Shown here: positions 14,804 through 27,304 of the stretch, piece after piece
Position numbering within the stretch: the first letter of the stretch is position 1
Layout of the letters: each line of letters starts with the position of its first letter
Source of the DNA: Cylindrobasidium torrendii FP15055 ss-10
Lineage: Eukaryota; Basidiomycota; Agaricomycetes; Agaricales; Physalacriaceae
Length of the DNA stretch: 64,000 nt
Direction of reading: 5' to 3'
Assembly (NCBI GenBank): GCA_000934385.1
Contig: KN880433.1
Span: 364,105 to 428,104 of the forward strand
Program-made: the position numbers and the translations under genes
The notes under the pieces: generated by a model
Seen by the model: only the letters and a program-made list of their open reading frames with translations
What the model was told of the DNA's origin: nothing
Database searches by the model: none

Positions 14804-17800
14804 TCAGGAGAACATCCTTCCTTTGCATTCGGGTGCACCACATTTGCAGAGAGCAAACTTGCCACTATTCCCTGCAATACCTGGTTCATTTCCCTACATC
14901 ATTCCCTTTCAATTATTTGTTGATCGGACACAAGAAAATCACATACCGTAATGGCAGGTGCATAGTCAAATGTAAGTTCTTCCCCTGGCATAATCATATC
15001 TGCCCAAGTGAAAAAAGCCCTTTCAAACATGAACGGGTTGTCATTGTTCACATAGAGCGGCACGGTGACAAGATTTGGTTGGCAAGAATGATTGAAAAAT
15101 CGGGTGAACTGGTGCATTTAGCTTTTTCGTCGCAAAATGTACCGTTTTCTGATAACTCACGTTGCCAACATGGTGTGCATCGATGACGTATTTCTGGCTG
15201 TTATCTTTCTCTTCGTCGTATGCACGTCCGTTTTCTTCCTCCCAGTGTATTCGCAAATGGCCGGCGTCAAGGTCATACAGATAGGTTCGGTTAGATCTGT
15301 CGTAAGTACTAATTCAATGCATTGAGTGTCTCGGATGGGACATGGTACAGAATCACTTACTAGCCTCGATCTTCAGCCTCTTGATCTGTTAAGACCTCGC
15401 CAGCATACACGCCAATGAATGTGCCAGCGGGAATCGGTGTTTTGCCATCATATCGTACACCTATAGCTGTTAGCATGCATGCACACTGGGTTCAGAAAAT
15501 CCATACCCCATCCACGGCCGTTTGTCGTCTTGAAGACAGACAAGTTGAACCCTCGTGGACGTTGTGACTTCTGAATGGCGATATTGAGCGATCCCGTACA
15601 CATATACGCAATACCCAGCCCACTAACCCGATTCACGCAATCAATATTGCACCGACATAAATCGTTACATTCGTACACCGCCAAGAACACACCCAGCGTT
15701 CCATCCGCGTCATACAGAAAGCCTGTGCCTTTCGGGTATTTCGTTCCTTTCCAATGCTTCACTTCCTCCTTGTTGTCACCAGCCAGCTTCAACTGCATCT
15801 TGCAGTGCTCCTTGAACTTGCGCTGTTGATTGAGCTTGCACGCACACTTGGGGTTGTCCTTGCACGGAATAAGGCAGTCGCAGCACGTCAGATTCTTTCG
15901 AGAAGGAGACGGCACGTCCGGTCCACTGGGCACCAACTGGTTCGTATAATAGAACTCGAAAGGTGGCGCCGGCTCAGCATCGAATTTGTTGACGAACACA
16001 ACCTCCTCCTCCCCAGCATTGACGAGCATTTCGCCGAGATGCAATGTCTGCATTTCCTTGTGCTGCTGCAGGAATGGAGAGTATGTCGCGACGTGGTCGA
16101 GTATCCGGCTCGATAGGTCCTCCATCCGCTTGTGCGCGGGTGGTACCACACGCATCATACGCCGTTGGTCTTCCCAGTCGTAACTGAGATTATCACCAAC
16201 GCGGTGAGGCCGCTCATGAAGGCGTTGTGGTGGTTGCCAATCCGGGGTCCCAGGGCGAGAGCAAAGATCTGAAGGCCTCTCCTTGTCGTCGTACTCAACG
16301 CCGGAGGCTCCTTGAGGCAGAGCAAACGAGCGTCGCAGAGCCATGGTTCGTCCACTGACGGGGGCGTCATCCGCCGACTGGGGAACAGTCAATCCATCAC
16401 TGGGTACACTGGGAATATGAACACTTACACTTTCCGCCTCTGACTGGAAGTCACCGTCCGACGACGGCTCAACGGGAGATCCTGGGAGAAACAGAGGCTC
16501 CTCCTCCCTTTGTGGGTTCACCCAGCCAATGGGACCAGTCGCTGGCGTCGAAAGCTCTGCAAACTCTTTTGAGAGCGTTTTCTCGACAATGCGGGAGGAG
16601 CCTGGTTGCGATCCTTGTGTACCAGCTATAGGGCTTGTCTCCTCATCGGGGAGTGGTGCATCCCAAAAGCTGTCGTCGTCTTCCTCATTGGGGCTTGGTG
16701 ATGGATTATCCCAATAACCTGTAGCCTTCCCTTTCCCCTTCCAAGGTCTCGGCGACACTGGAGGGCTGTTTTGTGCTTCATCGTCTGAGCTAGCCGCTGA
16801 TTGCCCAGCACTATGCATTGCAACATCTGGGTCTGGATCCAATATTTTGGCCTTCGAGTCGACCTTCGCTTGTGCACCCTTATCCCGTCGGAGGTCCAAT
16901 CGCTGCACCGCCTTGCGCACAGACGAACCAGAGCCAGAACCCAAGCTAGCATTCAACTGCATGGCGCGGTTGAACACATCGGTCGGGTCTTCTGGCTTGT
17001 CGTCCGACTCATCCTCGTCAGAAGCGACATCGGATGGGGTCCTCTGTCGCAGCTGAGGTTTCTTTGAAGCCTTGGAGGTAGAAGCAACAGGAGGAGCAGA
17101 TATCGAGTCCGAAAAGCGCGATGCAGACCGATGTTTGTTGGATACTGAGGCAGACGTCTGTCTCAAGTCCAATGTCGGCGGAGATCTGAATGCCTGCATT
17201 GCGAGCATCCGACCACTCAGCTGCGGCCCACTCCGCTGCTTTTGGCTTGGACGGGAAACTGGTGTCTGGGGTTGAGTTTGTAAGTTGCGATTTGAGGATG
17301 TGTCCTTGTTCTTCGAGATAGGTTTGGAAATATGCAGACTAGGTAGAGCCGGTGGGGAAGTTCGAGTGATAGATGGAGAGGTGAATGATGCGTGAGGTGG
17401 TTTGGGCGTCGTGGGAGCGGCTATCGAAAGTGCACGAAGTCCGGCGTTGAGGGTAGGCGTTGGTTTGCCAGAGCGCGGTTTCGTTGAAGTCGATGCTTCC
17501 GAGTGATGGGATGGTTGCGATGCGGACGATTCGGGCTTCACAGCTATCACTGCAGGCTCAATCTTCGCGTCTATTTCCCTTTGCTTGCCTTTCCCAGTCC
17601 TGGCTGGAGGGGAGGGCACCACGTCCTCATCTGAATCATCCACATTGATGATCTCTGGGACGTGCTGGACATCTGGCGGCGGCGTTTCCACCAACACAAA
17701 ATCACCGTTGGCGTCTTCCACAAATCGAGCGCGTGAAGTGTTGGACTTGTGTGATTGTGGTTTGCGTGGCTTCAGCGTTAATCTTGGAGGAATGATTTGC

Positions 17801-18236
17801 ACTTCGCTGTCCGAGTCGGCACTAGCAATTTGTAGCCGAGAGACTGGCGCGCGGAGAGATGGCTTCTTTGCATGTCGAGATGGTGGCGGTCGTTTGGGCG
17901 GTTCGTCGTCTGAATCGGAAATGACAATGATGTCCGCGTCACGGCTTGCTGGAGTAGACGCAGAGCCTGTTATGTGTAATGTAAGAGCTTTGTTGAGTAA
18001 GCCTAACAACGGCCTGCAGTACCGTTTCCTAAAGAACTCCGCGGACGTTTGGTCGGCGGATCGTTGAAAGAAGGTTCGCTTTTGCGTTTGGCGGTTGCTG
18101 GACGCGACGCTGCAAAGGCCGAGCTTGCTTGGCCGCGTTTATCCATATTGGAGCCAAATATCTGTAGCTCTATGCGTCGCAGAGCTCTGTTCGCACGGTT
18201 GAGAGACTGGACGTAGGGATCGCTACGGTCGCGCAC
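14804..18236 (-). CDS. SUV39/KMT1-like histone lysine methyltransferase
   Basis: About 600 residues of Ser/Pro/Asp-rich disordered sequence precede a pre-SET zinc cluster (CCDCLIPCKDNPKCACK ... ECNDLCRCNIDCVNR). After a 57-nt stop-free intron (15571-15627) comes the SET domain (RPRGFNLSVFKT, GTFIGVYAGEVL, FFNHSCQPN, GEELTFDYA). A last small exon gives the post-SET CKCGAPEC and the stop at 14804-14806. This order is that of H3K9 methyltransferases, which build heterochromatin. No chromodomain is visible. The 5' end is uncertain: coding sequence reaches about 18236 without an ATG, so either an upstream exon exists or translation starts at the Met near 18146. Confidence 0.85.
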
Positions 18237-19512
18237 CTTTCTGTGCCGTATTTACTCGCTGACTGGATGGCTCCTGGTGTCCTATGTTCGAAAAAGTCGC
18301 GCGCGCGTCGTGTCCGGGTCGTGTGTGGGATGGTGGCAAATGAGTGTGAGCTCAAACTCGGAGGCTGTAACACGGTATTGTGACCCAATATTCCTCGGAA
18401 ACCCCCGAATATCCTCGCAAAGGCTGGCTGCCCTGCGAAAGGGAAATTCTGGATTCATCCGTCGTATTCTCTCGACGGGATGGTTCAAGTCGAAGGTACA
18501 CTTACTTAGTCTCGACTTCACAGCGATCACATTACATAGGATCACGACTAAGCTGCTTTTGTTCGGTTAACACAATGCAAGTCTATGTCTCCTCATAAAT
18601 CCACGAAGAGTTCTTTTATTCAAGCGGTTTCCGAAGGCGTGTATTTGGTGAGGAATTTCGAGGTGTATTTACTCTTCTCGACGCTCAACATCAACCACTG
18701 TACAGTAATCTCTTTAAAACAAACCTCTAGGTTCAAAGGAGCATTAACTCAAGGGGATATTCGTTGTGGCTCGAGTGTCCATGAAGACGAGCTGCAAGCC
18801 AAATAACCAACTAGACAGCACTCCACAGCCTAATAATCCATCATGACATCCCTACCAGCTAACCCACCTCCGCTTGCGTCTCACTGACAAACGTAGAAGG
18901 CACCTACTGCATGCGTAACTTAACGGATGGATGGATCGCTAGATTGTGCACAGTCGGGTGTAGACCTGGAAAAATTCTAAACGGCCAGGGCTAAGGGTAA
19001 GCTGCTGGGACGCTGTGCAATTATCTTGCGCGATAGCGATGGCGTGAGATGAGTGCAAGCAAGCCCAGAGCGTTCTGGATTCGCGCGCACCCGGCGCGGG
19101 ACACTAACCAGCTCGGGGCGATGGAATATGTAACCCTGCGAACAAAATGCACCATCGGTGCTATGACTGACGCGGTGAACGCTTCAAGACTTTCGCCATT
19201 CGAGTAAGCATGCTTGAGGCAACCTTAACGGACACCCAGAGACAGCACCAGTGACCGAGAAGTGCACGCTGCCGCGCCACCTATCCATTCTGATTTCGGA
19301 ATGTGAAATCGAGAATGGTATTCAAGCAGGAGAGATCGTGATACACGCATATAGTTACAGGCCGGAAAGGCGGCGAAGGAAAGGACGACGACAAGCTTTG
19401 GGGAAAAAGAGCATCTTGCGGGAAACTTGGACTGAGAACCCGGTTGAAGGGCATGGTCTATGCAACGCTTGCTTGGAGGCGCGACTGGCATTTGAATGAA
19501 ATAAGAATGCAT
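18237..19512. other. Large intergenic region
   Basis: About 1.3 kb with only short unsupported frames. It may contain a first exon or leader of the SET gene near its left end and the 3' region of NDUFB9 at its right end. No RNA gene or repeat was recognised. Confidence 0.5.
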
Positions 19513-20062
19513 TTAGTGGGCCCCTGGGTGGGCGTGGTGGTCGTAGAGAGGACCCATGAATGGCTGCGAGGGTTCAAGCATAAGTAGGAGGATTTGGTGT
19601 TAGCAAAGGGATGGCGGGTACATACGGGAGTGTTGCGTTCCCTAGAGTGACATAGTTAGTAAGACTAGCAACTACTATAGAGACAATGGCACGCACCACT
19701 TGGTTCCACCGGGGAGAAGCGGGGCTGTATGATCTCAGTGAGTGGGCGAAGAACGACAGAACGGGCCACGCACGAATGTAGGGATCGGGGTGCTTGTCCT
19801 CGGCGAGCTTGGCCTCTGCAGTCTCCAGAAGCTTGGCCAGCGCACGGGGGTCGGTGACATTGCTGAGAACAAGTTCAGTCGAGATGCATGAGATAAGACG
19901 GCAGCGCGCTGACCGGTTAGAGTCAAACTCAGCGCGGATGGCCAACGCCTTCGCCCTCCAGATGCGGCGGTCGATGGTCCAGTTGAGCTCGTTGGTGAGC
20001 ATGCGCTTGTAGAGCGACTTGATGTAAATACGGTGCGCAGCCGCAAACGAAGGGGTCGACAT
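19513..20062 (-). CDS. NDUFB9: NADH dehydrogenase subunit NDUFB9 (B22), LYR family
   Basis: Starts at the Met of MSTPSFAAAHRIYIKSLYKR (20062), where the LYR-like motif is SLYKRML. A 51-nt stop-free intron (19863-19913) joins AEFDSNR to NVTDPRALAKLL. Two more introns join DPYI to PPLLPGGTKW and then ERNTP. The final exon encodes PFMGPLYDHHAHPGAH and the stop at 19513-19515. The tryptophan-rich GGTKWERN region is typical of the B22 subunit. Family role: accessory subunit of respiratory complex I in the inner mitochondrial membrane, holding an acyl carrier protein. Head-to-head with RRN3 across 158 nt. Confidence 0.85.
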
Positions 20063-20220
20063 TTTCGGGCGAAGGTAAGAAAGCAAGGGTTGTCTGGACC
20101 CAACGCATTAAAACAACCGGGCCGAGGTAAAAATTTGATTGCGATCATAATTTTGCGGTGCCGCGGGCAAATGATTTGTCTTGCGACCACCACCTGAAAG
20201 GTCTAGTCAACCTGTTTGCT
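20063..20220. promoter_or_regulatory. Bidirectional promoter, NDUFB9 / RRN3
   Basis: A gap of 158 nt separates the two divergent start codons, so the promoters must overlap. No clear TATA box is visible, in keeping with two constitutive genes. Confidence 0.6.
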
Positions 20221-22478
20221 ATGGACCCACACTCTCGACTCCACCAGTTCAACAACGCCAGGGAACCAAAAATCGGCCCGTCCCGCCGACCAGAATTGCC
20301 ACTCCCAAAACCATCATCTTCTCTCGCCGCGTTTACCAAGGCGTCCGCTATGCAGAGTCCGAAACGCCAGGCATCCCCCGCCGTGGACGTTGTCAAACGT
20401 CCCATCGCTACAAACTCCCGCGTTAAACAAGATGAAAAGTACCGCAACGAGCTTTTCCTTGCCGCCATCAACACCGCACTCCAAACAAAGTCGAATGGCG
20501 TTCCCGACAAATTCAACGAGCTTGTGAGGGAACTCAGTCCATCCAATGTGTGCAGTCGACCTCCAGCTCATGTCCGCGGCTTCATCCAAATGCTCTGCCA
20601 TGTCGTATCTCGGCTTGACCGCACACACTCGACACTAGTAGAGGCACTCGTGCGTATGCCATGGACGGTCCTCGATGCTGCGATTGTCAAATCATACACT
20701 GTACTCATGGGCATGCTGCTTTCTGCTCGGCCTGAATACCTCTCCCTCGTACTCTCCATGGTCGCTCAAGGTTTCACCTACTACTCTACCCTCGACACTC
20801 TCGATCCTACCACAAATCCGGTACCCGTTGTGCGGAGTGTTGTCTACGACCGCCTGCACTACCTTCTCAATCATCTACTTTCTATCATACCAACCTTGCC
20901 ATCAACACTCATGCCACTGCTGTCTCGTCATTTCCCCCACAAACGCCAGAGTGTCGCCGCTCAGTCAACATACATACGGAACCTTCTTCGAATATCGGAC
21001 TACTGCCCAGAAGTGTCAGACAGGATTCTGACTACCATTATCGACCGGGCTATCACAATTGACGTGCGTCGCTATCTCTTTTTGGCGTGCGTTTCGTTTA
21101 CGGTCCTCAGGTCGAGATTCAAGTGGAGCTAGACGAGCTAGAGGCTGATGAGGATGAGCCAGACGAGATATTTGCGCTCGAGGTGGATCCGTTCAATACC
21201 GTCTTTGGACAAGAGGAGGAAGAAGAAGACTCGGACGATGATGACAGCGATGGCGACTCTGACATTCTCAGCGATTTGTCTTCCGAGCCGGACATTGATT
21301 TAGACGACACAGGCAGGCCAGAGGCCATACATACAGACTCGCGTCATATTCAGGCCATGGTCAAGAAACTGGACACTATCCTTGAGATCATGTTCCAACA
21401 TTTAATGCGCTCTGTCCCATCATCCGATGGCGACGAAAACCCACAACCTGCGCCCCTTCCTGAACTTCCTCCGTTACCAAGCGTTCTCGGCAGCTTGCAT
21501 ACATTCACACCCTCCCCCTCACCTCCTCCTGGCCCGCCTGACGCTGCCCGGGCTTCCAAGCAACGGCCCACTGTAGAGTCACCTTCCCTTCAAGCAAACT
21601 TCAATGCTCTCATTGCCTTTTTCGATCGCACAATCCTCCTCACCTTCAAATCCCGATATACCCAGTTCATTCTGTTCTGGTTAACCTCTCTCGACGCCGA
21701 CTTTGCCGACATCTACCTCGGCATGCTCATCGAGCGTGCCCTACTCGACGATAACGCGCCGCCGGTCACTCGGGCCACAGCAGCACTGTACATTGGAAGT
21801 TTCGTCAGCCGTGCACAGTTCGTGGAGCGGGACGAGACACGGCGCATCGTCGGCGTTCTCTGTGATTGGCTCTCAGCTCATGTCGACGACGAGGGAAGCG
21901 CGCAGGTCTTTTACGCCGTCGCCCAGAGCCTCTTTATTATTTTCTGCTTCCGCTGGCGAGAGTTACAGGATGCGGACGGGAAGTGGATTCCAGCTCTGAG
22001 CCTGATGCATGATGTGCTGCATGCGCCGTTAGCACCTCTTCGGATGTGCTCGAGAGATGTGTCGATGCAGTTTGCGAAAGTTGCGCAAATCACCAATTTT
22101 GCGTATGTGCACCATCTGTTGAAGGGCCCGTCGGCGGAAGCGGAGTTGAGTAGTTTCTTCCCATTCGAGCCGTACAGGTTACCGAAGAGCAAGCGCTTCG
22201 TGGAACCTATCTTCAGGGAATGGGCGCAGGTCAAGGTTGGGGGTGATTCGGATGATGAAGACGAGGAGGAAGACGAGGAGGAGGAGGAGGATGAGCTGGA
22301 GGAGGATTTGGTCGGTGCTATCCCTGTTGTGTCGATGAGGAAATTGGATGAGGATTCATCAGATGGGGAAACGATGGGCTTGGGCTTTTCGCTAGACAAG
22401 ATGAGCATCAGTCCATTGCATGGCCCCATAGTCACTGGTACGGCAGGTCTGGCATCACCTCTGCAACTGCGGCCGTAG
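20221..22478 (+). CDS. RRN3: RRN3, RNA polymerase I initiation factor
   Basis: The start is the Met at 20221 (MDPHSRLHQFNNAR), just after a run in the same frame that lacks Rrn3 features. HEAT-like helical repeats include RPPAHVRGFIQMLC, YDRLHYLLNHLLSIIPTLP and LLRISDYCPEVSDRIL. One intron at about 21064-21109 joins AITID to VEIQVELDELE. An acidic serine-rich loop follows, then FKSRYTQFILFWLTSLD, RATAALYIGSFVSRA and the late conserved FFPFEPYRLPKSKRF. The C-terminus carries an E/D-rich stretch. Rrn3 binds Pol I and recruits it to rDNA promoters; its phosphorylation couples growth signals to rRNA synthesis. Family match is clear over the whole length. Confidence 0.92.
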
Positions 22479-22825
22479 GTCGGTGGACCACACTTGGCAT
22501 GCCTTTCTCTCTGCATTTACACATTTCACATATCTTTCCCATGTTGCATTACAAGTATATCTCTGTTGTTTTTTCTAGCATTTTATTGTTGATGTACGAT
22601 ACCCATTGCGTATATCTCAATGGCAGCTCGATTGTAGCTTTTGATCATGGAATGCTCATCTACCGCCGTCTGAGCGTCCTAACGTGGGTTAAAGGGGAAA
22701 TCACCAAGTATGGCACTACGGAACAATTGAGCAATCAAACTATACATTATTGTCCAATGCAAATGCAAATGCAGCAAATCTCAAACCCCGAACTATGCAA
22801 AGAAGAGCGTGTACCCTACATATCC
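22479..22825. other. Intergenic, RRN3 / PAH1 tails
   Basis: About 350 nt between two convergent genes, so it should hold two 3' ends. Nothing else was recognised. Confidence 0.5.
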
Positions 22826-25800
22826 CTACAAGAACGGCACATTCTTCATCTCACCCGCCGCGAAGATATCATCATCAAAGTCCTCTTCCGCCGCCTCCTC
22901 ACCCTCCTCCCCTTCTTCCTCGTACTCTCCGTCTCCGTCCTGGTCTTCCTCCCCAGCCGGTGGATCAATCTCAAAGTGCATATCATCCAGCGCGCCTGGA
23001 ATTGAGCTCATACTCCTGGTCCTCTCCCTCTTCCTTCTCTTCCCACCAGCAAGCTCATCATCCTCCACATCGCTCTCAAACTCGCTTTCTGCGTATGTCA
23101 ACGATGACATCGAATCTGGGCTTGCACTCCGCCTGTCTCCACCCGAGAACCCAAGCGTATTGCTTAACCGCTCGAACGACGACATCTGCCTCAACTGCGA
23201 ACTGCGTTCTGGACCGTCTGGCGAAGACGACCTGGGTGTTGACGTCCCCGACTTTGTCGTCGCACTGGGCGTTGCCGCACGTCCTCCCAACAGGCTGAAA
23301 TTCCGCAATCGCGCGAGACCGCTGGTATTCGACGTATCCGACCGTGCACTGAGTGCTGGAGATGGCGGCGACAAATCTGGAAGTGGGAAATCCTGGATGG
23401 GCGCGCGCCAGTAGTTGAAATCCGTAAACTCAGGATCCCATTGCCGGTGCATGGGAGGGAACATCTGGTCGACCAAGTCCGTCATGTGGATGTACCTATA
23501 CCATTGTAAGAACCAAGCAAAAAATGTAATGGGAAAACATACGAAGACTTGTATCCTGCCAACTCCAGGAGCTCCAACTTTACCTCGCCCGTCGAGTCGA
23601 TGGTGAATATACGCGAACTTGGTATGTTCACACTGCGGTATGACAACGCGTCGGTGATTCGATTGCCAAAGCCAGCGTAGAACGGATTGCGGCCCTCGCC
23701 AAACAAGCGCAAGATATCACGCAAACACGCCATCTTGAAGACCTCAGGCTTCCGCATGATAACTTCTCTATTGTATACAATTAGCTCATGCTAAAACTCT
23801 TGTTGGAGACAACCGTACCGGTGGAGAGACGCAATCAGTCTGTCAGGGCTCATGATGACAGGTCCTTCAGGAAGCACATAATCATCCTGTTTGATACCCT
23901 GAAGATATCCTCGAGTAGCATCTGCTTGACCGATGGCTCTTGATGTCAGATACATGATTTTGTATCCATTCCTGCAAATATCGGTGTATAGCTTGGCGAC
24001 ACCAAGATGTGTCCAGTCGCGTCCGACCATGGCAAACATATGACCAAGGGCGTCAGACCTTCAACAAATGAATACACGACAATGAAAAATCTTCGAATGG
24101 GCTCACTTTGTAATGGTACCATCGATGTCAGAGACAAGGATTCGGTCGCTGTAATCCCATACAAAGATCCTCGCTGTGCATGCCACTACGCCGGACATGG
24201 CCAGTGAAAATGTGATGGAATTCGCGCCTTCCTTGAGATTAAGTGCTCGCTGGTAGCCGGTCAACTTCAGGACTCCATGAGATGAAGAATGGCTCACCAA
24301 TTGATCCGAGGTTAAGCGAAGAGTCTTTGCATATCTCTTTCCACCCTCGCTGATACCTTCAGTATGGGTTTCTGCTGCTGGAGGTTTTGGTAGCGTAGCG
24401 GAAGGAAGATTCGGTGTGGATTCGGTGGGCCCAATGTCTTTTATTTGGGGAGGTCGAATGGGCGTACTCTAAGTCTCATTGAGTACCACGGCCAAGACAG
24501 ACGGTCAGACGCACCGAAGGCTCGTTGTTCAAAGGAGCCGATGCAGTTTCTTTGAGTACCGGTCGATCTTCTGGTTTGGGTGTGGCTGGGGCTTTACGAC
24601 TTCGGCTCCACCACCGCACCCAGGAGGAAGATGTTGGTGGTTTGTGTGGTTCAGCCTTGACTTCGTTTCCATTGTCTTCTGCGCCAGACTTGACACCGTC
24701 CTCCTCGTCCGATAGTGGTGATGAAGGCCGAATGATACCGACATCCGGTCGACGAATGTAGTCGTCGCGCCAAATTTTAAGAGCAGGTATAAGCGGCGAC
24801 TCGTCAATCTGGCGAATGTATCTGAAAATGGTTAGAACCATACAGGTTTCATGTGGCAGCTTAACTTACTGCCCACCAGCCCACTTGAGCACGAGTGCCG
24901 GGTCGTCCACGATATTGTCAGTGTCCAGTAGTAAGTTTAGGTCGACCTTGCCATCCTCGAATCGCTGACTGAAGTCGAAATCGTCTACGTCTAGCTCCGC
25001 ATCTCTCGGTTGATTACCTCGTCTCCCATCGTCGTTGTCGGGAACCAGGCTCAGCTCAAACTCGATCCGCTTTCCTCCAATAAGGACTCTAAACTTGGTT
25101 GGATCAGACTTGCTGACGCTCAGCCGACCACCCCTGCCATATGCCTCATCCTCTTCCGCCTCAGAGACCGGGGCGAATCCATTTGTCTGTGTCTGGTCAC
25201 TGACCGACGGAGGGAGGCTGTGACTTCGCCCATCGTTATCTTCCCACACATCTGAAAGCCCACTGATACTCAGAGATTTGCCCTTGCCCTTGCGTCTGTT
25301 TATTGGGAGGTCGTCTATACGACCGGTCTTGCCAAAAGAGGCCTTCATAGGCGAAGGCTGAGGGAAAGCACCCCACTCCCATGAATACTCTTGCTCTGGC
25401 TGACTCTGGACGGCAAGTTTTGGGGGAATTCTTGGCGCGGATAAAGAGGGATCTATGCCAACTCCGGGTTCATCCATGTCGGGCGGTGGTTCTGAGGTTG
25501 CACGCATTGGTGGAAACGCGAAGGACTGCTCTGGCGCAGGAGAGTGTGACGAGGATGGGAACGCGATACCGTTCTGGTTATCTTGGGCCGCTAGTCGACG
25601 TTAGGTTGATAGTTCGAACAGCCAGCAGAGAACGCACAGTTGTATTGGTAGTCTTCATCTTCCGCTGTTATGGTGCGGTCAGAACGCTCGCGGTCGTGGG
25701 CATTCTGCGAGTGGTAGCCTTCTGCATCATACGCCATGGCTGAACAAGAGTTTTTAGCCACGTCGTAGGATGCACCGAGAGTGCGTACTGTTTGTGAATG

Positions 25801-26386
25801 TGACATTTGGTGTGCGATCTGACTGCTTGCGGAACTTGTCGAGAGCAGCGTCTGCCCGTTCATCCTGTTGTCTTTGCTCGTCGGTCTCCATCTCCGTGGG
25901 TTGTTGTGATTCTGAATCCTTCTTGCCATCGAGATCAAGAAACGGTGGGTCTGCCTTTCCATCTAGCTTGGGTGATTCGCTGCCGTCGTCCTGAGGCTTT
26001 AGGATTGGAGATGTGATGAGTTCATCGGGCACTTCGTCCTCGGTTTCAAACACGAAGAAGGCTTCTCCTGCCTCACCAATCTTCATGTCGAATGGAATGG
26101 GGTTTCCGTTCACTAGCACGGATACCTTCCTCTGCAGTCAGCATTCCCGCTTAGAGTGATGTCCAAAGCCACGCACCTTCTTCTCGCCTGGCCGCAGCAC
26201 TTGAAATTTCCCAAATCGTACATGAAATGGCGAGCAAGCAAGCTCCGTTCCGCCGTTGTCTGCTGGCCGTCGGACGACGATGACATCGATAGCACCGGTC
26301 AAAGTGGACGGATTTATTGGCGGAAGTTGCTGGTAGTACGTGTAGGGCGCGCTGATGGCGCTGACTGCGCCCCGAAGGTAGTTCAT
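22826..26386 (-). CDS. PAH1: Lipin / PAH1 phosphatidate phosphatase
   Basis: Starts at the ATG 26384-26386 ([12 protein letters not shown], an amphipathic helix as in lipins). The N-lipin domain reads [33 protein letters not shown], then [21 protein letters not shown] long acidic middle region follows. The haloacid-dehalogenase-like C-terminal part has [15 protein letters not shown] with the DxDGT catalytic motif, then [38 protein letters not shown] and [13 protein letters not shown]. The end is acidic. Lipins dephosphorylate phosphatidic acid to diacylglycerol at the ER/nuclear membrane, balancing membrane lipid and triacylglycerol synthesis. Several introns; the assignment is firm. Confidence 0.93.
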
Positions 26387-26843
26387 GGTGGCACCAGGCG
26401 AGATTGGGAAATTCACACACGTGTGGACGCGTCGCTTGGGGCACATGCATCGCACTCGGCGTCATCGGCACTTATCTCCAGACTTTCATGTGATTAATTA
26501 CCTCGGCACGACGCCCCAGACATTATTATCACAAAAATATCCTTCTTTTCACAGTCATCGTAGGCCCCGAATCGCAACTGAAATTTGCATAACCTATGGC
26601 CGAGCGAAGTCAAGTCTGACCCACACGAATCTAGCTACTGTGAGGTTCAGGCAATGATGCTCGAGTCGAATCTTGCTACAGTTTGTATGACGCCGAATCA
26701 CGATGATGTACTTGAACCACCACCAACGACTCGAGGAGTCCCCCGGGTAAAACCAATCAATAACTCATAGGGCCCCCCTCAGCCCTGAGACGGTGAGACC
26801 ATTTTTAATCCTTAAACGTTTTGAACTAAAAACTCTGCAAAAG
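26387..26843. other. Intergenic, PAH1 promoter side
   Basis: About 460 nt upstream of PAH1. Only short unsupported frames. The segment just before the tRNA 3' end supplies T-runs on the minus strand that could end Pol III transcription. Confidence 0.5.
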
Positions 26844-26925
26844 TGACCACTGCAGGACTCGAACCTGCAACCTTTTGGTACGTAGGCGATCGAAGCCAAA
26901 CGCGCTACCATTGCGCCAAGTAGCC
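26844..26925 (-). tRNA. tRNA-Arg (anticodon TCG) with short intron
   Basis: An 82-nt cloverleaf on the minus strand. The acceptor stem GGCTACT pairs with AGTGGTC (two G-T wobbles). The D arm has GCGC/GCGC, the anticodon stem TTTGG/CCAAA, and the T arm GCAGG-TTCGAGT-CCTGC. The anticodon loop region is 17 nt, 10 more than normal, which fits an intron after position 37. Reading the loop as CT-TCG-A gives Arg for codon CGA. T-runs follow downstream. Confidence 0.85.
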
Positions 26926-27304
26926 ATGGCGATGACGAGCAGCATTTGTTTCAGCGAGATGTGTATACCTTGCATACTAACACCCGAACGTGTCTGCGCC
27001 AAGTGCTACAAGAGGTACACAAGTTTATATGATATCCCTGAGCCTTGCGCGTACTGAATATAATATGATACGCCAATCGGGACTGAGGAGATGCCGAGAC
27101 GGGTATGTTTTACCACGTGACCGCGATTTCAAGGCCAGCGTTGAGCGATCTGCCTAGGTCCAGTATGCTATGTTGGATGTACAAACGTTCGTTGTTATGG
27201 ATCTAGGTTTCGATTCAGAAGAGACTGAGTGGCACCTGCAGGTTGAACTTCCGCGCGACTTCGACGGACACACGATCGATCACTCTTTCTTTCTTTCAGC
27301 CACC
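26926..27304. other. Intergenic, tRNA / F-box gene
   Basis: About 380 nt. The open frame of the F-box gene extends upstream to 27170, but the context at 27305 is better for a start. No other element recognised. Confidence 0.5.

Noticed and set aside
18282..18545. 88-codon minus-strand frame as the first exon of the SET gene
   Set aside because: No donor in suitable phase could be found to join it to the coding sequence at 18236, so it is left out.
19251..19499. GATA-finger-like string HGLCNACL on the plus strand
   Set aside because: Only half of a zinc-finger pattern is present, there is no matching first Cys pair, and the surroundings look non-coding.
26844..26925. tRNA-Trp reading of the tRNA gene
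   Set aside because: A CCA anticodon would lie in the 3' anticodon stem and leave no paired stem; TCG fits the 5-bp stem and the usual intron position.
27170..27304. Upstream start for the F-box protein at 27170
   Set aside because: The extra 45 residues show no family similarity, and the ATG at 27305 has better context and starts directly at the F-box.
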